A DNA stretch of 64,000 nucleotides, taken from positions 1,340,001 to 1,404,000 of the forward strand of contig JAIQDT010000186.1 of NCBI GenBank assembly GCA_021521415.1, given 5' to 3'. This DNA comes from Bidens hawaiensis (Eukaryota > Streptophyta > Magnoliopsida > Asterales > Asteraceae). The notes beneath the pieces are model-generated. The model was not told the origin of the DNA and ran no database searches. It worked only from the letters and a program-made list of their open reading frames with translations. This document shows positions 1 through 11,358 of this stretch, one piece after another. How positions within the stretch are numbered: the first letter of the stretch is position 1; each line of letters opens with the position of its first letter. The translations under genes were made by a program, and so were the position numbers.

Positions 1-658
1 AAATATCATCATCTCCCACTTTAATGCAAAAGAAACTAAAAACAAGGGACATTTTTTTTAACATAAACAACGTACGAAAACGAAAAACAAGTGAAAACTT
101 TTTATTTTTTTAAATTTTTTTTTTTCTACAACTAAGTAGAATAAATTCCCATCCCCACACTTAGAACGAAATCGTCCTCGATGAGAACAAGGAAAAGAAA
201 TAAAATAAAAATAAAACGTAAAGCATAAAATTAAAACTTGAAAGAACATAAATTAAAATAGAGAACGGGTTACTCCCCTGGTTTAGATGCAGATTCTTCA
301 TCAGCTGTGTATGAATCGAACGACCGTATAACATTTCATTCGCGGCCGCAACCTCGGGTGAACCAGTTCAAAAATGCCATCAGAGCTACCATGCGCATAA
401 TATTACCTGCAATAACTCAAACTCGCTCGCATGTAGCGGCGTACAAAACAGAAAACAAAAACATAAGAAATAAACATATTTTTGTGTTTTTGTATTTTTT
501 TATTTTTTTTTATTTTGATTTTTATGATTTTTTAAATTTTTAATTAGCAAAAATAAAAGAAACAAAACTCTAAATCTCGGGCTGCCTCCAGAGAGCGCTT
601 AGTTTAACGGGTCCTTAGCCTGACCCCAAATCTCAATTTCAATCAGGTGGCTTCTCCT
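1..658 (-). other. 3' noncoding region of Athila element 1
   Basis: No coding frame is supported. The minus strand reads through an A/T-rich stretch with the gypsy pre-PPT word CTAAGTGTGGGGA around 150-170. The short open frames here are low-complexity shadows. No LTR terminus (CACATCA on plus) is seen, so the 3' LTR must lie left of the window. Confidence 0.55.
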
Positions 659-2350
659 TTATCCGTTTCCCACTCGACCGTTTCGTTTTATTCGTTTACT
701 ATTAGTTGGGAAAAACTCACCAGAAAAATTTAAAGAGATATTGAAAAACTGAAACGGGTCGGACCACCAAGACTTATACTTACCCGGATAAAACTTTATA
801 CGAGTTGTGTAATGAAGGAGGATGTCATCTTTGCTGTGTGTCAACTTTTTATGTTGTTTCGTATGTCTAATCCTCACCTTCAAGTTCGTTCGATCCAAGT
901 ATACATGTTCCCTCTTCTGTGGTGTCTCTTTGAGAATTAATCTTTCTATTCCTTCAATGTCACCACTCGGGTCAAATTGCACATCATCTACTTCCATAGA
1001 GGTATCCTCCACAAGCTCTTCATGACAACCCTCGATATCCAAGATAACCACATTCGCCTTCTTGACCTCCGTCAAAGTATATGTAATGATAGCCGGCAGC
1101 TTCCTCTCTTCATCTAAAAACGCATACTCAAGGTGGGCAGGCGAATCCTTAATCTCTAAGGAAGAAGGAGGAATCTCGACCGAAGGTCGGTCCATCATAT
1201 CGTCTCGTACGATCTTAGTAGACACGCCAAATTCAGGGGTACGCGACTCGGTGCTGTCATCTAAGGACTGATTAGTTACGGCAACCATCTCAATCTCTGG
1301 AATCTCCCTATCGAGAATCTGGGTGTCGGAGGCAGATCCTCCGCAGATTTCGCTGAGAAACTCCCCGACATGCTCCATGATGGTATCAATGAAGTATAAG
1401 GAGTCATCAGCAGACTTAGGGTGTTTCATTGACTGTCGAACGTCAAAAGTAACGTTCTCATCCCCAACTCTTAAGATCAACTTCACCTCGCAGACGTCGA
1501 TCAACGCCTGTGCAGTGGCAAGGAATGGTCGGCCCAAGATAAGTGGGACACTATCATCATCGTTCATGTCCAGGATGACAAAGTCCACCGGGAAGATGAA
1601 CTTGTCGACACGAACAAGCATGTTCTCGACCACCCCTCGGGGGTATTTCACAGAACGATCAGCAAGCTGGATACTCATACGAGTAGGCCTCGGTTCGCCT
1701 AGACCCAACTTGCGATACACGGAATACGGCATGAGATTAATACTGGCACCAAGATCCGCCACCGCATGAACAACCATATTATCACTCAAGATGCAGGGAA
1801 TCGTGAAACTCCCAGGTTCGGACATCTTTTCTGGTAACTTTCTTTGCAAGACTGCAGAGCAACCAACACTCAGGGGAATGGAGGAGACTTCGGCTAGCTT
1901 CTCTTTGTTCGAAAGAATATCCTTAAGGAACTTTGCATATTTGGGCATTTGCGTGAGTTCCTCAAGGAATGGGACATTAAGATGAAGTTGCTTCAAAAGA
2001 TCAAGAAATTTGGAGTTCTGCTCTTCGTCTCTATCCTTACGGACTCTCCTGGGATACGGGAGTCTAGGTTTGTAGACTCTCGGTGGTGTGCTGGGTAGTG
2101 GCTGGTTCTCGGCCTGTGCTGTACTTCCTGGGCTGTGCCTCTGATGCACCCTGGCCGGTGGAGACTCCAACTGAATCTCCTCGTCTACCTGCTCCTCTAC
2201 ATCTACCGCAGGTTCGTTAACGACTCCTCTCGTCGCTTCCTGAATCACGGGCTCGCTACGTGCCCCTGCACCGCCCCTCGTCGTCACAACCTTCGCGAAC
2301 GCCTTCGGATTTTGTTCGGTGTTACTTGGAAGTGTACCTGGCGACCTCTA
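659..2350 (-). pseudogene. Athila gag-pol middle part: retropepsin fused to an integrase tail by deletion
   Basis: An open frame of 542 codons (2287 to 659) follows an in-frame TAG at 2350-2348; element 4 has a sense codon there. The protease motif ADLGASINLMPYSVYRKLG is the Athila form of the aspartic protease active site (D-L-G-A-S). The homology to element 4 stops just after LTEV, near the end of the protease region. The frame then passes into sequence ending in FYPGKYKSWWSDPF, which resembles a gypsy integrase C-terminus. RT, RNase H and the integrase core are therefore deleted, yet the joined frame stays open, so a Gag-PR product is conceivable. It is more likely an inert deletion derivative. 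Confidence 0.8.
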
Positions 2351-2673
2351 ATTTAGACGACTTTCTATCTCTCCCATCTGACGCTCAAGATTTTGAATCG
2401 ACACTCCTTGATTTCTCATGAATGACTCGTGCTCCCGAAATTTCTCTTGAGTCTCTTTGTGACGGGAGTCCCCCCGAGTCATATACTACGACAGCATTTG
2501 TGTCTGCTGTGCCATCATCTCCTCTAACGTGGGCTTCTTCTCCCCACTACTCGTTCCCTCACCGGAATCCTGGAATAGGCTCTGACGTTGCTGGAAGCCG
2601 GACTGATTTCCGTTCCTCCAGTTGGAATTTTGGTTACCTCTCCACCCCGAATTATAAGAATTGAAAGAGTTTT

Positions 2674-3223
2674 GATCGTTTACTACTAGGTTGGATCGGA
2701 TGTCAACCTGTGGAGGCACCATTTGTGACTATTGGACAAATTTCTCCTTTTGTTTTCTTCTTGTTCTTTGCCATAACGCCCATTCTAGGACGAGTTGGAA
2801 GAGGAATTCCTAATTCTTACACAGGATGAGACTGCCTGAAAAGTGATCAATTCTGACACCCATCATTTCCGAGTGAGTATTACACCAAGAATTGACAAGC
2901 CTTTAGTTGTACGAGTTGTACGTTTTCTATTTCTTACGTGACTTTGATGAAAGAAAGCATTCCGGGAACAGGAATAAGAGTAAAGGCCTTCCTTGTCATT
3001 GTAGTAGGCTTGTTTGCAAGAGAGAAGAAGCAGCTTCAACGATGCATTCAGACCTGTGAGAGTAAGCATGAGAAGACAGTCTGTCTGCAATTGAGTTGCT
3101 TTGTCTATAGATGTGAGAAACCATCATGCCAGAAGACAATAAGCCGATGCATTCTCTGATCAAGTAAAGCACATGTCAAGGGGTGGATAAAAGACCAAGG
3201 ATGGAGTCCACGTAACTTTGGAA
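2674..3223. other. about 550 bp insertion or replacement inside gag of Athila element 1
   Basis: In element 4 the zinc-knuckle region runs straight into the Asn/Gly-rich segment (NSYNSGWRGNQNSN). Here about 550 bp of unrelated sequence separates the two. I recognise no TE termini or coding motif in it. Boundaries are approximate, placed where similarity to element 4 stops. Confidence 0.55.
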
Positions 3224-4108
3224 TCGGTTTGGATTATTAACGAAGTCGACTGCTTCCTCCTGGAAACCTACGAGGCACTGAACGGTATCATGCCCCCCTC
3301 TACAGATCTCGCATAACTTACTTTTCACCTGCAAGTCCTTCACGATCTTTGCTAACGCTTCAACCTGTGCCGCAAGTGCGGTGCTAGTGTCGAGCGAATG
3401 CATGCCGCGTGATAAGGAGTCGACGGTTTTGGTACTCTTAGCTGGTGGTCACTGGTATCCACTCATGGCTAACCTATTGAACAGATCAATGCACTCATCC
3501 GTATCCTTCGTTGTCAATAGGTTACCTCCCGCAGCTGTGTCGAGCATGGTCTGAGTCGCGTACGTCACTCCGTTGTAGAACTTCTCAACAACCGCCCAGT
3601 CTTGTAGGCCATGGTTCGGACATAAAGCAAGTAGATTTTTAAATCTCTCCCACGCCTCGTAGAAGCTCTCGGTGTCCTCCATCTGGAAATAATGGATTTG
3701 GTTACGCAAACGAGCGGCCTTAGCTGGAGGATCGTATTTTTCAAGAAATTTGGTCTGCATGGAAGCCCAAGTATCAATGGATCCCTGTGGGAGGGACTCA
3801 AGCCACATACTCGCATAATCAACAAGTGAGAACGGAAAGATTCGGAGTTTGATGGCGTCTTCGGATACGCCGGCAAGATGAAACGTGTCGCAAATTCGTG
3901 TAATGCGAGTGATATGAGCATGTGGGTTCTCATGGAGTAACCCGTGAAATTGAGCAGAATGAGCAATCGTGTTCAGAACATTAGATGGAATCTGCCAAGT
4001 CGTTTGAACTCCTATAGCTGGTGGAGCAATGCTGGATCTCGCGCTAGCATAGACCGGACGGGCCCGGTCTGCAACTGTCCTCCTCGGTGGTGGATCCACG
4101 TCGCCCAT
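3176..4108 (-). pseudogene. Athila gag, capsid and zinc knuckle
   Basis: The first 219 codons (4108-3449) are a retrotransposon capsid domain with IFPFSLVDYASMWLESLPQG and FYEAWERFKNLLALCPNHG. A TGA at 3449-3451 stops the frame where element 4 has Arg. The same frame reopens at 3403 and carries a shortened knuckle, CEICRGGHDTVQC, with one residue fewer between C and H than the usual CX2CX4HX4C. Element 4 has the same spacing, so it is a family trait. The frame is then lost in the insertion to the left. Product: virus-like-particle Gag in the intact family; this copy is broken. Confidence 0.85.
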
Positions 4109-4425
4109 AATCCAATCCCTAATGACGGGTTCAGAAAAAGTAGGAGAAGAGAATGTATTACCGACGGACGTAGGTGAACTGGAAGACGGGTTTATACGAC
4201 GTCTCTCACGAAGCTCTCTCTCTGGTTCAGAAAATCCTTCGGTTTCTGGTGGTCCTAGAGATCAAGTACGTCGCATACAACTATTAAACTAAACGAAATA
4301 AACTAAAATTAGCTAAATTATTTTAAACTAACAAACAAAAACAAATAACAAAAACAAATAAGAAAAACAAGTAGTCAACAAGGTAAGTCCTAACTCGAGT
4401 CGTTCTTAATACGCCTCTAACCGTG

Positions 4426-4443
4426 TCCCCGGCAACGGCGCCA
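4426..4443 (-). promoter_or_regulatory. Primer binding site, tRNA-Asp type
   Basis: The minus strand reads TGGCGCCGTTGCCGGGGA, complementary to the 3' end of plant tRNA-Asp including CCA. It lies 6 bp from the LTR end at 4450, as expected for minus-strand DNA priming. Confidence 0.9.
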
Positions 4444-4449
4444 AAAACT

Positions 4450-6171
4450 TGATGTGTGTATAATGATGCTCTTTCTAAATGACTCACAACTAAGCTTTAA
4501 ATTTATTAAACGAAAATCCTAACGAATCCACACACAACCGGCAAGTGTACCGATCACTAATAGTATAGACCTAAGGAAGTCCGAGTATCGAACACAAGGA
4601 CACTTGAAAATGTATATGATACTTAACCCTAACCAAGACTCACCTAATAATATTTAAATGATTTTTAATATAATTAACTACTTAACCTAACTTACTTTAA
4701 CTAAATTAATTAACTAAACTTAACTTAATTAAATGAAACTCTTGACGAAACTTGGAAACTTTACTGCAATCGGAGAAAACGTCTACATAGGTAAGAATCG
4801 TATTGAAGGTATAGTAAGCTATTGGATTGTAGAATCTCATGGCACCGGTTCCTAAAGAATGACACAACTAAGGTTCACTCAGGAAGCTAGATTACCTCTC
4901 GGTCTCACTAACAAGCCCTAACCTACACTTAGTTGATTTTAAGAACAAACCGGGTGACGGATTGTTAACGTGCTCTAATACCGACTCTCCTCTCGGTTTC
5001 ACTGACACACTACCCTAACGGAGACGAATACTACGCAACCAAGGATAGAGGAACAATTTAGTTTAACTTAAACTAGATCAACTAATCGCTCAAAACCCAA
5101 ACCAGACAAGAACCAAACCCGCTCTCGCGCGATCTTAATCCTAACAAGCAAAAGCTAAGAGACGACCTTACTTCCTATCACCTCTCGGTCTCTAAGAAGG
5201 TGTTCACCCGCTGATTATATTCAATTAAAACACTCACTTAAACCCTACGGTTGATCACCCCGCAAACAAACCCTAAACACTAAGTAAAGAGTCCTAACAA
5301 GCAACAATCAATCAAAACTCATTCAATTAATTAAAGCAAGAGGTTTATAAGTGTAATTAACAAATTCACAGCCACTAAACACAACCTAATTCAATGTTAA
5401 ACCAAACTTTACATTAACAATTTAAGCCATGATCATCAACAATCCAAACTACTTACTAAAACCTAACAACAATCATCTAACCTAGGTAGAACTAACTAGT
5501 TTAGCCTAACATTGATTTTTGGACAGCAGCTATACATCAAAGTAAACATCATATAACTCAACATAAACATAATTAAAATCATTCAAGAATCAATCTCAAT
5601 CAAGCACAAGTCAATCTTCAAGTTACTTGCAAAACAATTCAAGTTAAAGATCAAAATTAACTAGTTATGAATCTTGAACAAGAACATAAAGCTTATGGAT
5701 GAATACTTAAGATATATGGCTGAGTTTCTTGATGAATATGGTCCCTAGCTGCTGTACCAAGTTGTCCTAAGCCTCCTTCTTCTTCACTTGGTCACACAAG
5801 ATGCAAAAACGACTTTCTTTGAAACCCTAGATGCTGCCAAACGAAAGTTTTATGGCTGGTTGATGCTGATTTCGGGATTTAGGGGATGTTAGGGTTCTTT
5901 TTTCTTTTGTTTAATTAATATATTATGCATGTAAGGCTTCTAACTTGTGGGCTTGGGTCGGGCCTTGAGTTGTAGTCTTCAAAGTTGCTCAAATAAGCCC
6001 CTAGAGTCTTCAAACTTGCCACTTTTATTCATTAAAACTCATAACCTACAAGTAAACATCCATCTTTGTAAAATTAAGCAAAAACAAGCTAAACCTCTTA
6101 ATAGTTAAACTAAAAAGCAATTAAATCATGATAAAACGATAAGGAAATTAAGTGTGTTTTACAACACATCA
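4450..6171 (-). repeat. 5' LTR of Athila element 1 (1722 bp)
   Basis: The plus strand begins TGATGTG (4450) and ends CACATCA (6165-6171), a 7 bp terminal inverted repeat. The PBS follows on its left. The LTR of element 4 has the same termini and 1710 bp. The 5 bp to the right (GATAC, 6172-6176) would be one half of a target duplication; the other half is outside the window. Confidence 0.88.
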
Positions 6172-6305
6172 GATACATAATCAAAGCTCATTATAGCCTA
6201 ATTGTCGTCGGAAAACACATTAATGTTGCTTATCGAGTCGGAATTTGAGGGCTAATTCAAGTTAGGGTTAGGAATAATAGAATGTGATAAGTCGGTTTGG
6301 GTTTC

Positions 6306-6385
6306 TTTGAGAGTAAGCAGTTTGCAGTGGAAGGAGAGAGATGGAAAAATAATGTTGAAAATTTTGCCTAACTCCCTCTTATATA
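6306..6385 (-). promoter_or_regulatory. Candidate internal promoter of S2 (TATA box and leader)
   Basis: The minus strand carries TATATAAG at 6385-6378, directly downstream of the motif array at 6540-7765. About 60 nt further is TTACTCTCAAA (6316-6306), a word also found about 50 nt after the internal TATA box of element N (35781-35771). The leader runs toward the position where N has its env-like gene, but the Athila LTR cuts it at 6171. Read as an env-type promoter by analogy with N. Confidence 0.5.
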
Positions 6386-6539
6386 CTTTTTGAAAGTGGG
6401 TTTTAAATGCTCTTTGTCTTTTTGTGAATTATTAGCTGTCAAACAGTAACATTATCCACTTGATATTAAAAACAATATTTATCTTTTAAGTTAATAAACC
6501 CTAACTCGGAATTATTCTTTTCAAATTCTACTCGGTAAA

Positions 6540-7765
6540 CATCCACTTACAGCTTACCCGGTTAAACTTTGCTTGGAAAATTTTCATTTTTGAATATACA
6601 AAGTTTGCCCGAATTCTTCTATTTATAAACCTTGCTCGATCAAGCTAATTAATTTAGAGTTAAGACATAATGAAGAAAGCTTACCCGAAATACTAGATTT
6701 CTTGAGAAATTAATCACAAAGCAAATAATCAAGTATAAACATCAAATAAACATCCTTACTAGGAATCAATCAAGACACCCATATAGATTTCTTAATCTCA
6801 AATTAAAACTTATCTAGCAAAAACCCTAATAAAAATCATAATCAATTTTATCATACTAAATACCATATTCAATCAAGCATACTTGAAAACATAGTGTGCC
6901 CGAGAAACCATTCAAGAAAACAGTGTGCCCGAACATCTTTCTAATGCAAAGTATACCCGAATAACCTTCATATAGTACAAAGTGTGCCCGGAAAAGGATT
7001 TCTAGCAGACAGTGTACTCGGAAAGTTAAGTTTTGAAATTACCAAGTATATTGAGGGAACAAAAGTGTACCCGAAATATAAAGTGTGCCCGGAAAACAAA
7101 GTTTGCCTGAAAACACTTGTAATTTCAAAGAAATCATAAACACACATATCACAGAGCATGCTCAGAATGAAATTAAAACACATAAACATTTAAGTGTGCT
7201 ATAGTCTAAAATTTCATAGAGCTTGCCCGAAAATCCTATGTTAGCACTAAGCTTGCTAGGATAAACACATTCAATCATCAGGTATGCCCTTACCCGAGGG
7301 ATTTCAACATGCCAAAAAATGACAAACTTAAATAGTAATATCTAAGCATGCTCGGAAAGATTAACAAACCTTTCCTAACAACATACTCACACAAATCACA
7401 AAGCTTACTTGATGTACTTGACTAAGTTCATAAAGTTTGCTTGGAATCACAATCAGCCTATAACATGCATAGCTTGCCCGAAACAAGAATTTCTTGTTAA
7501 AAGCTAGCTATAACAACACATAATTATCTCAAGACTTCAAGCTTGCTCGGGAAATGAGTACAACAGTGTACTCTACCCGGAAAGTGTAAACACTTCAAAG
7601 CATGCCCGAAAATCATAAAGTTAGTCAAAAATGACTAAGCTTACTCGGAAAGGTTGAAAAATATCAAACCTTACCCGAAACTTATATATTCACACATAAT
7701 CAACTGTTTTGTACCCGGAAAGGTTGTAAATCATTAAACCTTACCCGAACTTACATATTCCACCT
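6540..7765 (-). repeat. Array of about 25 copies of a TRCYCGRAA motif
   Basis: Short variants of one motif (plus strand: cttgcccgaaa, tgtacccggaa, catgctcggaaa, cttacccgaa) recur every 30-80 bp, nearly all in one orientation, with unrelated A/T-rich DNA between. Examples are near 6680, 6986, 7085, 7225, 7350, 7475, 7600, 7641, 7670, 7712 and 7741. The same motif fills the upstream half of the S2 LTR (17540-18200). No coding frame is present. Confidence 0.75.
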
Positions 7766-9634
7766 ATTTTAGGCAAAATGCAACACTTTTTGACTTAAAC
7801 CACTTTGTCAAAATATATTTTTCTTTTCAGATCATAGTTTAAGAGCAAATGGTGCATTTAGAGATCAAATTTCAGTTATATTTCTCTTCAAAACAGTTTC
7901 ATCCATTTTCTGAAAAGATCTCAGGAATGGGATCATATTGACTAAGTAGCTATCTCAATACTTCACTCTCAGCATTATTATGACAACATAGATAGGCTAA
8001 CAGCAGGTATAAACTTAGCACGAATTTCATTTCTTTGGTGATATGATTAAGGTTTAATTTAAGCATAATGCATTAATGGTCAACACTGTGCTATGATGCC
8101 TCATATCTCTTCTCAAAGCTTATTTGGCTTTCCCCAGATCACCCCAATTTGACTCCAACCTCCTGTATTTGGTCAAAAATGGTTTTTGTATGACAGAACT
8201 TATTGTATTTTTGTATTTTTAGATTCAAACATATATAGAGGTTGAACGTTGGACTTACAGTTAGCAACATGCATTTCATTCAAGATGAGACAGATTTTGC
8301 TAACATATTTGTAGTTCTTGTTGTAACCCTCTTGTTTGATAAAATATTTAAAACACTTATCAACTTTTGGTTGATTTTTCATTCTTCCCCTTGTTTTTGA
8401 TATTTTCTCAAATTTTCTTAAAGTATGTTCCTTGTCATATTTAAAGATGTTTCATTTTTGGTTGACCAAATAACAACAGGCTCGTGTATGACTGGGTAAT
8501 CACTTTTCTGCCTATCATTCGGAGAGATTTATCTTGAGACATGCAAAGACAACTATGTATCTCCACATTAAGATTAGCATATTCATTATGTTTATATCAC
8601 CTTAGATTTTACATCATCATGGGAAAGCAACCATACATGTTAATGACTATACTAAGGTCTTTTTAGCCTATTAATTCCATATGATCAGCTAAGTAGTCAA
8701 TGTACTATCATTTCCCATTAATCACAGTTTAATATTCAATCACCCCAATATCTCTTCATTGTCAGGTTAATGGCTATCCTGTTTGACCAAAAGTGGTCAA
8801 CAGGACCAAACATACATGTGAATATATGTCCTTTCAATGTTAGAGCTATTGACATAGTTTTAAGTGAAGGAATAAGAAACAAGTTATAATTGCCCCAAAT
8901 GCATTCAGTTTTCAGTCAATGGCTATCCTTTGAATCTGAGAGATTTAAGGACCAAACATACACAAGTGCATGTCCTTCCAACTGGGCAAATGACATAATT
9001 TTCTGCAAAAAAAAGACAACTTCTTGAGACTTCTCTTTAAAAATCCTGCTTTTAAGCTTCTTTTAAAGCTTGAACTGAATAATCTTATCATATCTCTACA
9101 CCATTAATCAACTTGCTCATGTTTTGACCAAAATAAAGTATTTATGCAAAAATTCATTAGAAAATTCATTTTATCATTTAATTTTGACATAAAACTTATT
9201 TTGACACAAACAGTTGTAACACAATCAAATCTTAATCAAACATAACATCATCAAGACAAGCAGACAATACTAACATTCAAGGTCTAGCCTATCTAAATAA
9301 CATCACATGATCAGATAATACACATATTCAAGCATTCAAGCAGTGATGTCAAATAAGCTTACTCTAACAAGTAAATCACAACACAGACACTTATTCTAAC
9401 ATCACACATGCACATCAACAGATAATCATGCAAACCTATCAATCAGATCAAACGTGTCAATGTTTGCATACATACACAGTTAAAGCACATAACAGTTAAC
9501 ATATACATTAGCATATTCAAATATCATACTTAAGTAACATAATCAAGCATATTCACTAAACATTCAATACGTGTAATCTCTAACAAAATAATCAGTTATC
9601 ATAGAGAGACACACAACCAGGCACACATCCTTAA
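7766..9634 (-). other. Post-pol noncoding region of S2
   Basis: No coding sequence is supported. It holds the double-hairpin pair (8761-8978) and other blocks that match element N in the same order, for example a GATC...GGGATCA block near 7924-7945 against 36746-36762. The remainder is A/T-rich without recognised features. Confidence 0.6.
8761..8978 (-). ncRNA. Tandem pair of double-hairpin modules after pol (S2)
   Basis: Two modules about 150 bp apart share ggctATCCt, hairpin I, GGACCAAA, hairpin II, TCCTT. In module 1 hairpin I pairs TCCTG (8777-8781) with CAGGA (8801-8805) and TTGACC (8783-8788) with GGTCAA (8795-8800). Hairpin II pairs ACATA (8810-8814) with TATGT (8825-8829). In module 2 hairpin I pairs TCCTT/AAGGA (8926-8930, 8947-8951) and AATCT/AGATT (8933-8937, 8941-8945); hairpin II pairs ACAT/ATGT and CAC/GTG (8956-8973). 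The pairs would also form in the sense (minus-strand) RNA. Function unknown; typed as ncRNA only because structure appears conserved. Confidence 0.5.
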
Positions 9635-11242
9635 TCAAATTTCATCAGAGTTGATCATTCCCAGGGCTTTCAGAAGAAAGTTGAACCTGGTTCTATCAAG
9701 TGGTTTGGTGAATAGGTCAGCCAAATTGTCACTTGTATCAACCCTTTGCATTTCAATCAAACCTTTTTCACTGCAGTCTCTGATGAAATGATGTCTGATT
9801 TCAATGTGCTTAGTTTTGGAATGTTGAATTGGATTTTTAACAGTAAAATATACAGCATTATTGTCAATAAGAATAGGGGTGTTCAAGAAATTCAAACCAT
9901 AGTCTAGCATCTGATTTTGAATCCATAGAACTTGTGCACAGCAGGCGGATGCAGCAACATATTCAGCTTCTGCAGTAGAGATTGAGACTGTAGTCTGCTT
10001 TTTACATTGCCATGACACTAGCCTTTCACCCAAAAATTGACATCCTCCTGAGGTTGACTTTCTGCTCATGTTGCAGCCATCATAATCACTGTCTGTATAT
10101 GCAATCAGATCAAAAGCTTGGTTCTTTGGATACCAAATCCCTAAGTCTGGTCTTCCCTTCTAATATCTGAATATTCTTTTAACAGCATTCATGTGGGAGA
10201 CTTTTGGACTTGATTGGAATCTTGCACACACATATACAGCAAACATGATATCTGGTCTTGTTGCAGTCAGATACATCAGAGATCCAATTTTGGCTCTATA
10301 TTCATGTTCATCTATAGGCTCCCCCTTTTCATCTGCAATCATCTTTTCTTTGGTGTCCATTGGAGTTGAAGCAGTCTTGTACTCTTAACAGTTGAACTTG
10401 TTCAAGATGTCCTGCACATATTTGTTTTGATGAATGAAAATCCCCTCAGCCTTCTGTTGAACTTGCAATCCTAGAAAGAAGTTCATTTCTCCCATAGAAC
10501 TCATGCTGTATTTGGACTTCATTACCCCTTCAAACTCCATACACATTTGTTCATTTGTAGAACCAAAGATGATGTCATCCACATACACTTGTAACAGAAG
10601 CAAGTCTGATCCCTTTCTTTTGTAGAAGAGTGTCTTGTCAATGGCTCCTCTTTTGAAACCATTTTCAAGAAGATGATTTGACAGCTCATCATACCATGCT
10701 CTAGGAGCCTGATGCAATCCATAAAGGGCTTTGTTTAACTTATACACCCTATTTGGATACATTTGATCCTCAAAACCTGGAGGTTGAGCAACATACACCT
10801 CTTCATCAATCTTTCCGTTTAGAACTGCAGACTTAACATCAAGCTGGAACACTCTAATGTTCTTTGAGGCAGCATATGCAAGAAAAATCCTGATAGCTTC
10901 AAGTCTTGCAACCGGTGCAAAGACTTCCTCAAAGTCTATTTCTTCTTCTTGAAGACATCCCAGTGCTACAAGTCTAGCTTTATTCTTAATCACCAAACCC
11001 CTTTCATCCCTTTTGTTTCTAAAAACCCATTTGGTTCCAATTGCATATCTGTCAAATGGCTTATCAAAAAGATCCCACACATGCAGGTCTCTAAATTGTT
11101 CCAATTCCTCTTGCATTGCTTCCACCCAACTATTATCTTTTAATGCTTGTGCTATGTTCTTTGGTTCTATTTGGGACATAAAACAAGAGTAAAGACAAAT
11201 GTTTGCAATTTCGGAATGACTTCTTGTAACTCTTTCATGCAA
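9635..11242 (-). pseudogene. S2 pol: reverse transcriptase and RNase H
   Basis: One frame runs from 11242 to 9635 with stops at 10385 and 10160 and another between 10160 and 10069. RT motifs are present in order: [22 protein letters not shown]-type fingers, and the catalytic YVDDIIFG. RNase H follows, with STAEAEYVAAS and the terminal NLADLFTKPLDRTRF typical of copia. It is offset by one frame from the integrase ORF. In an intact relative it would copy the genomic RNA in the virus-like particle; here it cannot be made whole. Confidence 0.9.
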
Positions 11243-11358
11243 ATCACCAATGATATTTCAGAAGGATGAATCTTTTCCACATAAGGAGTTTGTACAATCA
11301 TATCTGTAGACAAATTTGTGTTAAGATTTGTTTCATTGAACTCTGGTTCTTCAATGAT

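Larger units (their letters stand above)
1..6171 (-). mobile_element. Athila-type Ty3/gypsy element 1, internally deleted
   Basis: Reading right to left there is a 5' LTR (6171-4450), a tRNA-Asp type PBS, gag, a protease region and a 3' noncoding region; the left LTR lies outside the window. Gag and protease match the plus-strand element at 55.6-61.3 kb (about 90% identity in the first 219 Gag residues by eye), so they are one family. Reverse transcriptase, RNase H and most of integrase are missing, so this copy cannot be autonomous. A 3' noncoding stretch with the common gypsy word CTAAGTGTGGGGA (minus strand) lies near 150-170. The element cuts S2 at 6171/6172. Confidence 0.88.

Noticed and set aside
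1323..1769. 148-codon plus-strand frame
   Set aside because: It lies antisense to the Athila protease region, and the same shadow appears antisense to element 4.
4900..5200. CCTCTCGGTC repeats in the Athila LTR as a promoter array like N and S2
   Set aside because: Words recur but do not cluster before a TATA box, and they are not inverted repeats.
6172..6306. Start of an env-like ORF in S2
   Set aside because: Only leader-like sequence remains before the Athila LTR; no coding match to the N protein can be read.
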